Positions 26,176 to 34,974 of a stretch of 64,000 bases of DNA are shown in pieces. The notes beneath the pieces are model-generated. The model was not told the origin of the DNA, ran no database searches, and was given only the letters and a program-made list of their open reading frames with translations. The position numbers were made by a program, and so were the translations under genes. This stretch comes from Bacteroidaceae bacterium (lineage in GTDB: Bacteria; Bacteroidota; Bacteroidia; Bacteroidales; Bacteroidaceae). The stretch covers positions 1-64,000 of the forward strand of contig JAFTYI010000006.1 in NCBI GenBank assembly GCA_017464815.1. Reading direction: 5' to 3'. Positions within the stretch are counted from its first letter, which is position 1, and every line of letters starts with the position of its first letter.

Positions 26176-27072
26176 TCATCCTCTCCTCTGCACAATCCGC
26201 TCACCGGCCGGCACATCCTCGGTCACCCAAATGTTGCCACCCACCGTGGCGCCACGTCCGATGGTGATGCGCCCGAGAATGGTGGCGTTGCTATAAACGA
26301 TGACATCGTCCTCCAGTATCGGGTGGCGGGGGATTCCCTTGATGGGGTTTCCATCCTCGTCGAGGGGGAAGCTCTTGGCACCGAGGGTCACTCCCTGATA
26401 GAGCTTCACGTTGTTGCCGATGATGCAGGTTTCGCCAATCACCACACCCGTGCCATGGTCGATGGTGAAGTGGTGGCCGATGGAGGCTCCTGGGTGGATA
26501 TCGATACCCGTCTCGCTATGCGCCATCTCGGTGATGATGCGGGGGATGAGGGGAACACCCAAGGTGAGCAATTCGTGAGCAATGCGATAGTTGCTGATGG
26601 CGCGTATGGCCGGATAGCAACAGATGACCTCGCCGTAGTTCGTTGCCGCAGGGTCGCCATTGTAAGCCGCTTCCACGTCGGTGGCCAGCGTGCGACGCAT
26701 CTCGGGCAAGCGGGCTATGAACTGGGCGCCCAACAGACGGGCCTGTTCACAGAGGGTCTCGGCATCACCGCTATCCTCAGACAGGTCGAAAGCCAATCCC
26801 GCCTGAATCTGGTTGACCAGCAGGTGGTAGAGTTGCTCCACGTTCACACCGATGTGATAGGTTACCGTCTGGGCATTCACGGTGGAGTTTCCAAAATATC
26901 CGGGGAAAAGGATGGCACGCGCCAAGTTGACAATGCGTGTCAACTGTTCGGCCGAAGGCAAGGGTTGCCCTTGGCGGTGATTGTGACAAAGGCCGGTGTA
27001 GGACGACGCCTCGGAGAGTTGCTCAACGGCACTGGTCAGTGTCTGTATATAGCTCTGTGGGTTCATACTCAC
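26176..27072 (-). CDS. cysE: Serine O-acetyltransferase
   Basis: The enzyme makes O-acetylserine from serine and acetyl-CoA, the first step of cysteine synthesis. The C-terminal left-handed beta-helix shows the family signature DIHPGASIGHHFTIDHGTGVVIGE in two parts: Asp191-His193 in DIHPGA and His206 in DHGTGVVIGE. The helical N-terminal part (1-150) is the longer EpsC/plant-like form. Its 298 residues fit that type. Translation may start at MSMNPQ or two codons later. A weak promoter (TTACTTTG on the minus strand near 27120) lies upstream. There is no cysK beside it. Confidence 0.93.
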   Translation of the reverse strand: MSMNPQSYIQTLTSAVEQLSEASSYTGLCHNHRQGQPLPSAEQLTRIVNLARAILFPGYFGNSTVNAQTVTYHIGVNVEQLYHLLVNQIQAGLAFDLSEDSGDAETLCEQARLLGAQFIARLPEMRRTLATDVEAAYNGDPAATNYGEVICCYPAIRAISNYRIAHELLTLGVPLIPRIITEMAHSETGIDIHPGASIGHHFTIDHGTGVVIGETCIIGNNVKLYQGVTLGAKSFPLDEDGNPIKGIPRHPILEDDVIVYSNATILGRITIGRGATVGGNIWVTEDVPAGERIVQRRG

Positions 27073-27215
27073 GATTCAATATTATTACGCGCGGAGGGCT
27101 ACTCCACCAATTTAAGGTGCAAAGTAACACAAAATCCGTCGGATAATCAAGAAGTTGGCGGATTATTCGCAAAAAACTCCGGCCAAGGTTCGCTTTTCAC
27201 CCGACCTCAACTCTA

Positions 27216-27360
27216 GGGATGAGGCAAGCTTAGCCTTGGGTTAAGGCAACCTTAACCTTGGGATAAGGCAGGCTTAGCCTTGGGATAAGGTTCCCTCAAT
27301 CGGCCACTGATGTCTCTTCTATCGGCCACTGATGTCTCCTCAATCAGTCACTGATGTCTC
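27216..27360. repeat. Two adjoining 22-bp-period arrays behind the pectate lyase gene
   Basis: The first array has units GGGATAAGGCaagcttaGCCTT beginning at 27216, 27238, 27260 and (partial) 27282, exactly 22 bp apart, with AAGGC...GCCTT inverted halves. The second array follows at once with ATCGGCCACTGATGTCTC units at 27299, 27321 and 27343, again exactly 22 bp apart but unrelated in sequence. The pair ends 15 bp from the pectate lyase stop. Together with a weak cysE promoter they fill the 300-bp gap 27073-27375. Confidence 0.87.
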
Positions 27361-27375
27361 CCCCTATCCCCTGCA

Positions 27376-29316
27376 TCACCTTTCGAGAGGGGTTATCAAG
27401 ATGCCATCGGTGCGGCAACTTTCGCCTCCCTCGGGTAAGAGTTCGATGCGCAACTGGTCGCCGGTGTTCAGTTCAAAGGTGCCTAACGGGTGATTAACCA
27501 ACGCATCGGTGTTGACGTCAGCGCTTATGGTGCTCTTCAACACATCGTTGATGTAAAGGCGGTAACGCCCCTTTCCATCGCTCTCGTCGAACATGCGCAC
27601 GGACACCTCGGCCTTCAATCGAGCACCACGCCACACGGCATTCAGTGTGCCCACTCCGGCCTCGCCGCTCACCACGCGGTCACCCGAGGCCTTGAACCAA
27701 GCCCCATCCTGCACCTCGACGAACGAACGGAGGCCACGTGTCCATCCCTCCGCCTCGTTCATGCCTTCGCAAGCCTCGGCTATCGGAGCCGAAAAGCTCC
27801 ATTGAGGCGCATCCGCCATCGCCTTTCCTTTCACGATGGGAGCCACCGACCACGTGTAGTTGCGCCCATACGGCAAGGTGGCGGGTTGCCACGTGGTGGT
27901 GCGTGCGTCCACCTCTGCCGTGCGAGTCACCTCCCCTTCGGCATCCGTCAAGGTCAATCGGTATCCCTCGGCGCCAAAGGCCGGTCGCCAGCTGAGCACC
28001 AAGGGTTGCGCCTCCGTCTCCCCCTTCATTGCTTGTAGCGAAACATGAGTTTCCCCATCGGCAGGGAAAGGCTTGCAAGCATAGCGGGAAGCAGTGGTGA
28101 ATTGCCACACGGCCCCCCGTAGCAACGTGTCGGCCAACTGGGTATCTACGCGCCAATAGTAGGTAGTGGCGGGCTTCAATGCATTCGTTTTCAATCCATT
28201 ATCAACCACGCGCTTCGGTCTCTTCTTATCCAACTTGTCAGGCGCAGTGGCCAATCGCACGTGATAAGCCACGGCTTCAGGCGCCTTGCTCCACCTGAGC
28301 ACTCCATCGGTGTGAGGATAATCGATGCGCCCATGATTGGGCAAGGGGATGAGGTCGTACTCCAAGCCCGCCACTGGGCCTGCCGAAGCCGTCACCACCC
28401 TCTGCACATCGGTCGAAGCGTCCAACGTCATGGTGTAGTCATAGAGGGCCTTTGCATCAAACACCTCGCCCGTCCCTTCCATGTTTCCTGAGCATTCGAC
28501 GAACAGATTGTCCACCGACGAAGCGTGTCCATAGAAAGGCGAAGCAGGGTCGGTGCTGTACATCTGTTTCAACGGAGTCTTGCATCGCTGGAAGCTATTT
28601 CCCTCCACCACCACACGGGCACCACAGAAGAATCCCACACAATAAGACCTCACATCTTCGTAATGATTATTCCACACATGTCCGCATCCATATCCGATGC
28701 GGGGATTGCGCTGGGTGGTGCGGAGAAAGGCATTGTGGTGATACGACACATTCAGCCTCCCCACATCCTCGGCATGTTGGGTGCCCGAGTTGCACACCGA
28801 CACCTTATTGTGGTCATGCAGGCAATTCCACGAGGCCGTCATCAAGTCGGAGCCAATGGTGAAGTCGAGCAATCCGTCATCGGAATTTCCCAAGTCGCAA
28901 TGGTCCACCCACACGTGGTGCGACGAGCGGAAGGCAATGGCATCCTGATGAGCATTGCGGATGGTGAAGCCACGGATAACCACGTTGCTCACCCCATTTC
29001 CTCTGAATCCGATGCCATCCAACACGGCACGTCCGTTCAAGCCAATAATCGTCTTGTCCGAAGCCACGTCAATGTCGCGCTCATCATCCAAGTCAATCGT
29101 CCCCTCAAACAGAATGGTGTAAGGTCCCTCGGCCGCACAATAACGGCGCAAGCCGGCCTCATCGGTCACACGCACCACCTCACCCAATCCGCCACCAATC
29201 GTGCCTTCAACTCCATAACCGGGCATTGCGGCAAAGCCCACAAGACCGTGCTCCCCCCGTTGTGCCTGCACACTCAGGACACCCCCCAACAAAAGTATTG
29301 GTAAAATGTGTTTCAT
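27376..29316 (-). CDS. Secreted pectate lyase family 1 protein with C-terminal modules
   Basis: A 646-residue exported protein. A signal peptide (MKHILPILLLGGVLSVQAQ) fixes the start, supported by a promoter 22 bases upstream. Residues about 25-310 form a parallel beta-helix of the pectate lyase 1 type, with VWVDHCDLGNSDDGLLD (the vWiDH motif), the calcium-region aspartates and TQRNPRIGYG in the position of the family's RxPRxR motif, here altered. Residues about 320-520 look like fibronectin/Ig-type folds with tryptophan-containing strands, and a carbohydrate-binding-like end follows. No SusC/SusD genes or T9SS tail are seen, so it is not in a typical polysaccharide utilisation locus. Confidence 0.85.
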   Translation of the reverse strand: MKHILPILLLGGVLSVQAQRGEHGLVGFAAMPGYGVEGTIGGGLGEVVRVTDEAGLRRYCAAEGPYTILFEGTIDLDDERDIDVASDKTIIGLNGRAVLDGIGFRGNGVSNVVIRGFTIRNAHQDAIAFRSSHHVWVDHCDLGNSDDGLLDFTIGSDLMTASWNCLHDHNKVSVCNSGTQHAEDVGRLNVSYHHNAFLRTTQRNPRIGYGCGHVWNNHYEDVRSYCVGFFCGARVVVEGNSFQRCKTPLKQMYSTDPASPFYGHASSVDNLFVECSGNMEGTGEVFDAKALYDYTMTLDASTDVQRVVTASAGPVAGLEYDLIPLPNHGRIDYPHTDGVLRWSKAPEAVAYHVRLATAPDKLDKKRPKRVVDNGLKTNALKPATTYYWRVDTQLADTLLRGAVWQFTTASRYACKPFPADGETHVSLQAMKGETEAQPLVLSWRPAFGAEGYRLTLTDAEGEVTRTAEVDARTTTWQPATLPYGRNYTWSVAPIVKGKAMADAPQWSFSAPIAEACEGMNEAEGWTRGLRSFVEVQDGAWFKASGDRVVSGEAGVGTLNAVWRGARLKAEVSVRMFDESDGKGRYRLYINDVLKSTISADVNTDALVNHPLGTFELNTGDQLRIELLPEGGESCRTDGILITPLER

Positions 29317-29337
29317 ATTCCTCTTTCTAATTTGCGA

Positions 29338-29369
29338 CAAAAGTAATAAAGCCTATTTGCATAACCAAA
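29338..29369 (-). promoter_or_regulatory. Promoter of the pectate lyase gene
   Basis: On the minus strand TTTG (29366-29369), 20 bases, then TACTTTTG (29338-29345). It leaves about 22 bases before the ATG at 29316 and excludes the slightly longer reading frame opening. Confidence 0.7.
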
Positions 29370-29411
29370 CCAACAAGAAAGTTTTTTATCTCACTTTCGT
29401 CATTTCTGCAA

Positions 29412-29447
29412 CAAAAGGCCATGCACTCTACCGTGCACAGCCTTTTT
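29412..29447 (-). terminator. Terminator downstream of carB
   Basis: AAAAGGC (29413-29419) pairs with GCCTTTT (29440-29446), and an inner TGCA/TGCA pair lies inside. On the minus strand the stem is followed by T-rich sequence (CTTTTGTTG). It begins about 75 bases past the carB stop codon and can also work on the plus strand. Confidence 0.6.
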
Positions 29448-29522
29448 GCATTTATGTGAGAAGGTGGGTGAGCCCTATCCCTACACTTATCCACCAATAA
29501 CTGGCAACTACCAGCCAACAAT

Positions 29523-32500
29523 TTACTTATACTCCTGCCAGCTCTTGATCTGGATATTCTCCTCGCCCTTCTCGCAGAAGGCTTCGATGAAGGCACTGGC
29601 CAGGCGGGCATTGGTAATCAAGGGGATGTTGTGGTCGATGGCGCCACGGCGAATCTTGTAACCGTTGGTCAGCTCGCGCTTGGTGTGGTTCTTCGGGATG
29701 TTGACGATGAGGTCGAACTTGTGGTCGGCAATCATCTTCATCACGTTGTTCTCGGCATCGGCCTTCTCATCGGGCCAATAGACGGGAGTGGTGCTCACAC
29801 CGTGGGCATTGAGGAATGTAGCGGTTCCTGCCGTGGCATAAATATTGTAGCCCTGAGCAGAGAGCACGCGGCTGGCATCCAAGAGGTCCACCTTCGACTT
29901 CATGGCTCCGCTGGAGAGCATCACGCCCTTCTCCTTGCGAGGAATCTTGAAGCCGGTAGAAATCATGGCGCTGAGGAGGGCTTCGCTAAAGTCGTCGCCC
30001 ATGCAACCAACCTCACCGGTTGAGGACATATCTACGCCCAACACGGGGTCGGCCTTATGCAGACGTGAGAAGGAGAACTGAGAGGCTTTCACACCAATCC
30101 AGTCGATATCGAATGCGCTCTTGTCGGGACGGGTATAGGGGGCATCCAACATGATGCGGGTAGCCGTTTCGATGAAGTTGCGCTTGAGAATCTTACTTAC
30201 GAAGGGGAACGAACGTGAGGCACGGAGGTTACACTCGATAACCTTCACCTCGTTGTTGCGAGCCAGGAACTGGATGTTGAAAGGTCCTGAAATGTTCAGT
30301 TCCTTGGCAATCTGACGGCTGATCTGCTTGATACGGCGGGCCGTAGCGAAGTAAATCTTCTGTGCGGGGAAGACGAGGGTTGCGTCACCAGAGTGTACGC
30401 CGGCAAACTCGATATGCTCGCTGATGGCATACTCTACCACCTCACCATTCTGAGCCACGGCGTCGAACTCAATCTCCTTGGTGTTCTCCAAGAACTGGCT
30501 TACCACCACGGGGAACTCCTTAGAGACCTCAGAGGCCATCTGGAGGAACTCTTTCAGCTCATCGTCGTTGTAGCAGACGTTCATGGCCGCACCTGAAAGC
30601 ACGTATGAAGGACGTACAAGGACGGGATAGCCCACCTTATCGACAAACTGTTTCACATCCTCGAGGCTGGTCAGCTCCTGCCAAGCGGGCTGGTCGATGC
30701 CCAGCTGGTCGAGCATGGCTGAGAACTTGTTGCGGTTCTCGGCACGGTCGATGCTCAACGGAGAAGTACCGAGGATGGGCACTGACTGGCGATGGAGCTT
30801 CATGGCCAGGTTATTAGGAATCTGTCCACCCACAGAAACGATGACACCACCCGGTTGCTCGAGGTCAATCACGTCGAGCACGCGCTCGAACGAAAGTTCA
30901 TCGAAGTAGAGACGGTCGCACATGTCGTAGTCGGTCGATACGGTCTCGGGGTTGTAGTTGATCATGATGGACTTGTAGCCCAACTTGCGGGCGGTCTGCA
31001 CGGCATTCACCGAGCACCAGTCGAACTCAACCGACGAACCGATGCGATAGGCACCTGAGCCGAGGACAACGACAGACTTGTCTGTCTTATAGTAGTTCAC
31101 ATCATAACCCTCTACAGCGTATGTCATATAGAGGTAGTTGGTCAGTTCGGGATGCTCGCTGGCCACGGTGTTGATGCGCTTCACGGCAGGCAGGACGCCC
31201 AACTCCTTACGGCGTGAGCGGACGGCCAGCACCTCTTTCTCCATACCGGCAGTGGGTTTGCTGACGAAGCGGGCAATCTGGAAGTCGGAGAAGCCCAACA
31301 CCTTTGCCTGACGCATTACGTCGGCAGGTACTTCGGCCAGTGAGTTATATCCGCAGAGCACCTGCTTATAGTCAACGATATTCTTCAATCTTTCGAGGAA
31401 CCAGGGAGAGATGCGTGTCAGCTCGTAGAGGCGGTCGATGGTGTAACCCTCCTCGAGTGCCTGAGCAAGGGCAAAGACGCGCAGGTCGGTGGGGTTGGCC
31501 AGCTCATGGTCGAGGTTGTCGAACTTGGTGTGTTCGTTGCCCACGAATCCGTGCATACCCTGACCAATCATGCGGAGACCCTTCTGGATAACCTCCTCGA
31601 ACGAACGACCGATGGACATGATTTCGCCCACCGACTTCATGCTTGAGCCGATTTCGCGAGACACGCCGGCAAACTTCGTCAAGTCCCAACGAGGAATCTT
31701 GCAGATGAGGTAGTCGAGCTGAGGAGCCACATAAGCCGAGTTGGGAGTACCCATTTCGCCAATCTCGTCGAGCGTATAGCCGAGGGCAATCTTGGCAGCC
31801 ACGAAGGCGAGTGGATAACCCGTAGCCTTAGAGGCAAGGGCTGATGAGCGGCTCAGACGGGCGTTCACCTCGATGACACGATAGTCGTTGGTGTCGCCAT
31901 TGAACGCATACTGGATGTTGCACTCGCCCACGATGCCGAGGTGGCGGATGGCCTTCACGGAGAGTTCCTGAAGCATCTGCACCTGCTCTTCGCTGAGCGA
32001 GCAAGTGGGAGCCACCACGATACTCTCACCCGTGTGGATACCCAGCGGGTCGAAGTTCTCCATGCTGGCCACGGTGAAGCAGTGGTTGTTGGCATCGCGG
32101 ATAACCTCGAACTCTATCTCCTTCCAGCCCTTCAGCGACTCTTCCACAAGAATCTGCTTGCTGAAGGTGAACGAGCTTTCGGCCAACTTCACGAACTCCT
32201 CCTTATTCTGACAGATACCGCTACCGAGTCCGCCCAAAGCGTAAGCCGAACGGACCATCACGGGGAAGCCGATGCGCTCAGCGGCGGCGATGGCATCTTC
32301 CATCGTCTCCACGGCCTGGCTGACGGGAGTCTTCATCTCAATCTCGTCGAGCTTCTTCACGAAGAGGTCGCGGTCCTCGGTGTACATGATGGCATCCACC
32401 GACGTACCCAGCACCTGCACGCCATACTGCTCAAGGATGCCACGGGTGTAGAGGTCGGTACCACAGTTCAGCGCCGTCTGTCCGCCGAAGGCCAACAGGA

Positions 32501-32753
32501 TGCCGTCGGGACGCTCCTTCTTGATGATTTCCTCCACAAAGAAGGGAGTCACGGGCAGGAAGTACACCTGGTCGGCAATACCCTCTGATGTCTGGATGGT
32601 GGCCACGTTGGGGTTCACCAACACTGAACTGATACCCTCTTCACGCAACGCCTTCAAGGCCTGCGAACCGCTGTAGTCAAACTCTCCGGCCTGACCAATC
32701 TTCAGTGCGCCCGAGCCGAGCACGAGCACTTTCTTCAGCTTCTTTTTCTCCAT
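29523..32753 (-). CDS. carB: Carbamoyl-phosphate synthase large subunit
   Basis: CarB makes carbamoyl phosphate from ammonia, bicarbonate and two ATP for pyrimidine and arginine synthesis. The 1076-residue chain has the duplicated form: an ATP-grasp half opening KKVLVLGSGALKIGQAGEFD, a second half opening VVVLGSGAYRIGSSVEFDW near 560, and a C-terminal MGS-like regulatory domain (about 940-1076, KGVMLSSGAMKSK). The glutamine-amidotransferase partner carA is not in the window. I find no convincing promoter within 250 bases upstream. The nearest on this strand drives the 14-codon ORF at 33065-33109, which may form part of a leader. Confidence 0.97.
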   Translation of the reverse strand: MEKKKLKKVLVLGSGALKIGQAGEFDYSGSQALKALREEGISSVLVNPNVATIQTSEGIADQVYFLPVTPFFVEEIIKKERPDGILLAFGGQTALNCGTDLYTRGILEQYGVQVLGTSVDAIMYTEDRDLFVKKLDEIEMKTPVSQAVETMEDAIAAAERIGFPVMVRSAYALGGLGSGICQNKEEFVKLAESSFTFSKQILVEESLKGWKEIEFEVIRDANNHCFTVASMENFDPLGIHTGESIVVAPTCSLSEEQVQMLQELSVKAIRHLGIVGECNIQYAFNGDTNDYRVIEVNARLSRSSALASKATGYPLAFVAAKIALGYTLDEIGEMGTPNSAYVAPQLDYLICKIPRWDLTKFAGVSREIGSSMKSVGEIMSIGRSFEEVIQKGLRMIGQGMHGFVGNEHTKFDNLDHELANPTDLRVFALAQALEEGYTIDRLYELTRISPWFLERLKNIVDYKQVLCGYNSLAEVPADVMRQAKVLGFSDFQIARFVSKPTAGMEKEVLAVRSRRKELGVLPAVKRINTVASEHPELTNYLYMTYAVEGYDVNYYKTDKSVVVLGSGAYRIGSSVEFDWCSVNAVQTARKLGYKSIMINYNPETVSTDYDMCDRLYFDELSFERVLDVIDLEQPGGVIVSVGGQIPNNLAMKLHRQSVPILGTSPLSIDRAENRNKFSAMLDQLGIDQPAWQELTSLEDVKQFVDKVGYPVLVRPSYVLSGAAMNVCYNDDELKEFLQMASEVSKEFPVVVSQFLENTKEIEFDAVAQNGEVVEYAISEHIEFAGVHSGDATLVFPAQKIYFATARRIKQISRQIAKELNISGPFNIQFLARNNEVKVIECNLRASRSFPFVSKILKRNFIETATRIMLDAPYTRPDKSAFDIDWIGVKASQFSFSRLHKADPVLGVDMSSTGEVGCMGDDFSEALLSAMISTGFKIPRKEKGVMLSSGAMKSKVDLLDASRVLSAQGYNIYATAGTATFLNAHGVSTTPVYWPDEKADAENNVMKMIADHKFDLIVNIPKNHTKRELTNGYKIRRGAIDHNIPLITNARLASAFIEAFCEKGEENIQIKSWQEYK

Positions 32754-32823
32754 TGTTCTGTTAATGTTAACTTTATATTATTATTTTCTTTTTTTCGCTT
32801 TTTTGATTCTATCAGTGGCGTTT

Positions 32824-32926
32824 GTCATCACTGAATGCAGTGAAGGATCTGTAAACATCCACCCACTTTCCTTTTGCTGACGAACACAGATTTTCCGCTA
32901 CGCTCAAAATGGCAGGAGTCCGTCAG
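32824..32926. repeat. Second copy of the dispersed inverted-repeat element
   Basis: Left arm 32824-32852 (GTCATCACTGAATGCAGTGAAGGATCTG) and right arm 32884-32926 (CAGATTTTCCGCTACGCTCAAAATGGCAGGAGTCCGTC) match, with more decay, the inverted element at 12559-12667. It lies in the stretch between carB and the small terminator at 33012. The remainder of 32754-33011 is AT-rich with a short CTGAAAAATATTTTTCTCAG palindrome and no gene. Confidence 0.55.
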
Positions 32927-33011
32927 CTGTTTTTCTTCCCCGTCTGAAAAATATTTTTCTCAGGTAGGGGAGAAAAAATTCTCAGGTCTTTCCGTTCACA
33001 GTCCCTCGTAT

Positions 33012-33056
33012 ATAAAGAAAATGCATCGCTCTTCCCGTGGGAAGGGAGCAATGCAT
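33012..33056 (-). terminator. Strong hairpin terminator after the 14-codon ORF
   Basis: Positions 33021-33056 form a long imperfect stem with ATGCAT at each outer end and a GCTC..TTCCC/GGGAA..GAGC core. On the minus strand it is followed by TTTCTTTATA. It lies 8 bases after the stop of the small ORF at 33065-33109. Confidence 0.65.
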
Positions 33057-33064
33057 ACCTTATA

Positions 33065-33109
33065 TTATATGTCCCAGCCGGAGTGGCCGACAAACTGTTT
33101 CACGTCCAT
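33065..33109 (-). CDS. Candidate 14-residue leader peptide or micro-protein upstream of carB
   Basis: The frame starts with ATG at 33109 and reads MDVKQFVGHSGWDI, stop. It has its own well-formed promoter (TTTG, 19 bases, TTACTTTG) about 20 bases upstream and a hairpin terminator 8 bases after its stop. The next gene on the strand is carB, about 310 bases further, which lacks a recognisable promoter. This looks like either a leader peptide with attenuator or a small RNA of about 110 bases carrying a tiny ORF. A 14-codon frame could arise by chance; the promoter and terminator at its edges are the reasons to list it. Confidence 0.4.
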   Translation of the reverse strand: MDVKQFVGHSGWDI

Positions 33110-33126
33110 ACTTTCAGAATTTCGTG

Positions 33127-33157
33127 CAAAGTAACAACTTATTTCTGACATAACAAA
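33127..33157 (-). promoter_or_regulatory. Promoter of the 14-codon ORF/small RNA
   Basis: On the minus strand TTTG (33154-33157), 19 bases, then TTACTTTG (33127-33134), one base away from TAnnTTTG. Transcription would begin near 33120. Confidence 0.55.
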
Positions 33158-33212
33158 AAAAAGTGGGAGAAGTTTTCTAAAAAAATCAGGAGCCACCAGA
33201 TGAAGACGAGAA

Positions 33213-33239
33213 GAGCCGCATCGGATATCGACGCGGCTC
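33213..33239. terminator. Hairpin downstream of tRNA-Gln
   Basis: GAGCCGC (33213-33219) pairs with GCGGCTC (33233-33239). On the plus strand a T-rich run (TTTTTT) follows; on the minus strand, the direction of the tRNA, only TTCTCGTCTTC follows. It may mark the end of the tRNA transcript, but weakly. Confidence 0.4.
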
Positions 33240-33263
33240 CCTGCTTTTTTGCTTTGCTTTCGG

Positions 33264-33334
33264 TTGGACTACCAGGATTCGAACCTGGAAAAACAGAACC
33301 AAAACCTGTTGTGTTACCATTACACCATAGTCCA
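33264..33334 (-). tRNA. tRNA-Gln (anticodon TTG)
   Basis: The minus strand folds as a complete 71-base cloverleaf: acceptor stem TGGACTA with TAGTCCA, D arm GTGTAATGGTAACAC, anticodon stem ACAGG/TCTGT with loop TTTTGGT (anticodon TTG, reading CAA) and T arm with GTTCGAATC. The discriminator base is A. The CCA end is not encoded. A good promoter lies about 30 bases upstream. Confidence 0.96.
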
Positions 33335-33365
33335 ATCATCAGGTGCTTTCTGTTAAAAAGCGGTG

Positions 33366-33397
33366 CAAAGATAGTGCTCTCTCGCGAATTATCCAAA
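33366..33397 (-). promoter_or_regulatory. Promoter of tRNA-Gln
   Basis: On the minus strand TTTG (33394-33397), 20 bases, then TATCTTTG (33366-33373), an exact match to the Bacteroidota pattern and about 32 bases before the tRNA 5' end. Confidence 0.72.
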
Positions 33398-33421
33398 AAA
33401 AACGCGAAGAAAATTCACCTT

Positions 33422-33507
33422 AGGCACGGATTACACGGATTACACAGATTTCAAAATCATATAAACGAATGGTTTTTTCCATGTAATCCGTGTAATCCGC
33501 GCCTAAA
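33422..33507. repeat. 9-bp-period inverted array behind tyrS
   Basis: CACGGATTA units begin at 33425 and 33434, with a variant at 33443. TGTAATCCG units begin at 33482 and 33491. All spacing is 9 bp, and the two arms are inverted (TAGGCACGG ... CCGCGCCTA). It lies between the tyrS stop (6 bases away) and the tRNA promoter. Copies of the same sequence family occur at 34929-34946 and 43384-43538. Confidence 0.82.
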
Positions 33508-33512
33508 ATATC

Positions 33513-34805
33513 TTACTTTGCAATCACCAAATAATAGTTCTTCTTACCACGTTGCACGAGCAGGTATTTGTCGTTCAACAGGTCGGCCGTGGTGATTGTC
33601 TGGTCAAAGGCAGCCAGCTTCTCCTTGTTCAGCGACACACCGCCACCCTGCACCAGCTTGCGCATCTCGCCCTTCGAGGGGAATACGGCAACATTCTCCA
33701 CAAACAGGTCGACGGCCTTCACTCCCTCGGCGAGCAGATTCTTGTCAATCTCGAACTGGGGAACTCCCTCAAACACGGCCAGCAACGTAGCCTCGTCTAA
33801 CTTGTGAAGCGCCTCGCTCGTGGCATTTCCAAACAAGATGCCCGAAGCCTCCACGGCAGCATTGTAGTCCTCCTCGGAGTGAACCATGATGGTGACCTCC
33901 TTGGCCAAGCGCTTCTGCAACAGACGCAAGTGAGGTGCCTCGGTGTGCTCGGCGATGAGCGCGTCAATCTCCTCCTTACCGATGGAGGTGAAAATCTTGA
34001 TGTAGCGGGCAGCATCCTCGTCGCTCACGTTCAACCAGAATTGGTAGAACTTGTAAGGCGACGTATAAGCGGGGTCGAGCCAGATGTTTCCGCTCTCGGT
34101 CTTTCCAAACTTGCCACCATCGGCCTTGGTGATGAGGGGGCAAGTCAGCGCATACGCCTCGCCACCCGTCGTGCGACGGATAAGCTCCGTACCCGTGGTG
34201 ATGTTTCCCCACTGGTCGCTACCACCCACCTGCAACTTACAATTCTTGTGAGTGTTCAGGTAGAGGAAGTCGTATCCCTGCAGGAGCTGGTAGGTGAACT
34301 CGGTGAACGAAAGACCGTCGCGAGCCTCGCCATTCAAGCGCTTCTGCACACTGTCCTTGGCCATCATGTAGTTCACGGTGATGTGCTTGCCGATGTCGCG
34401 TGCAAAGTCAAGGAAGGTGAAGTCCTTCATCCAATCATAGTTGTTCACCAACTCAGCCTTGTTTTCAGCATCGCTATTGAAGTCGAGGAATTTCTCGAGC
34501 TGCTTTTTGATGCAAGCCACGTTGTGAGTCAGCGTGGCCTCATCGAGCAAATTGCGCTCTTGCGACTTACCCGAAGGGTCGCCAATCATACCCGTGGCTC
34601 CACCGATGAGTGCCAACGGTTTGTGTCCGCAACGTTGCAAGTGGCGGAGCATCATCACACCGCACAAGTGTCCGATGTGGAGTGAGTCAGCCGTAGGGTC
34701 GATACCCAAGTAAGCCGTTACCATCTCTTTCGAGAGCAGTTCTTCAGTGCCCGGCATCATGGTGTGCAACATGCCGCGCCATCTAAGTTCTTCTACAAAG
34801 TTCAT
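33513..34805 (-). CDS. tyrS: Tyrosyl-tRNA synthetase
   Basis: A class I aminoacyl-tRNA synthetase of the bacterial TyrRS type, charging tRNA-Tyr. HIGH is at 43-46 ([10 protein letters not shown]). The tyrosine-binding YQLLQGYDF and GGSDQWGN lie at 172-180 and 194-201. The KMSKS-equivalent is KFGKT at 232-236. An S4 RNA-binding domain occupies about 365-430 ([15 protein letters not shown]). The length (430) is full. A promoter with TAATTTTG at 34862-34869 precedes the start at 34805. Confidence 0.97.
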   Translation of the reverse strand: MNFVEELRWRGMLHTMMPGTEELLSKEMVTAYLGIDPTADSLHIGHLCGVMMLRHLQRCGHKPLALIGGATGMIGDPSGKSQERNLLDEATLTHNVACIKKQLEKFLDFNSDAENKAELVNNYDWMKDFTFLDFARDIGKHITVNYMMAKDSVQKRLNGEARDGLSFTEFTYQLLQGYDFLYLNTHKNCKLQVGGSDQWGNITTGTELIRRTTGGEAYALTCPLITKADGGKFGKTESGNIWLDPAYTSPYKFYQFWLNVSDEDAARYIKIFTSIGKEEIDALIAEHTEAPHLRLLQKRLAKEVTIMVHSEEDYNAAVEASGILFGNATSEALHKLDEATLLAVFEGVPQFEIDKNLLAEGVKAVDLFVENVAVFPSKGEMRKLVQGGGVSLNKEKLAAFDQTITTADLLNDKYLLVQRGKKNYYLVIAK

Positions 34806-34861
34806 TGTATCGTTTCGCTTTTAGTTATTTCTTATTAAGGTATAGGGGTTCAATCGAGCGG

Positions 34862-34893
34862 CAAAATTACGACCTTTTTGGGGAATAGACAAG
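34862..34893 (-). promoter_or_regulatory. Promoter of tyrS
   Basis: On the minus strand CTTG (34890-34893), 20 bases, then TAATTTTG (34862-34869). The -7 box is exact and the -33 box differs by one base. The leader would be about 50 bases. Confidence 0.6.
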
Positions 34894-34928
34894 AAATCAG
34901 TTGGATTTTAGTCAAAAATAGATTTCGG

Positions 34929-34946
34929 CACGGATGACACGGAGTT
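34929..34946. repeat. Two-unit 9-bp array behind the CotH gene
   Basis: CACGGATGA (34929) and CACGGAGTT (34938), preceded by CGG, form a half-length copy of the CACGGATTA array family, 29 bases past the cotH-like stop codon. No inverted partner is present. Confidence 0.6.
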
Positions 34947-34974
34947 TATGCTATTGAGGTTGTGATTCGTTATC

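Noticed and set aside
32754-33011. Insertion-sequence remnant upstream of carB
   Set aside because: Only a decayed copy of the gene-less inverted repeat and an AT-rich palindrome are present; no transposase sequence is seen in any frame.
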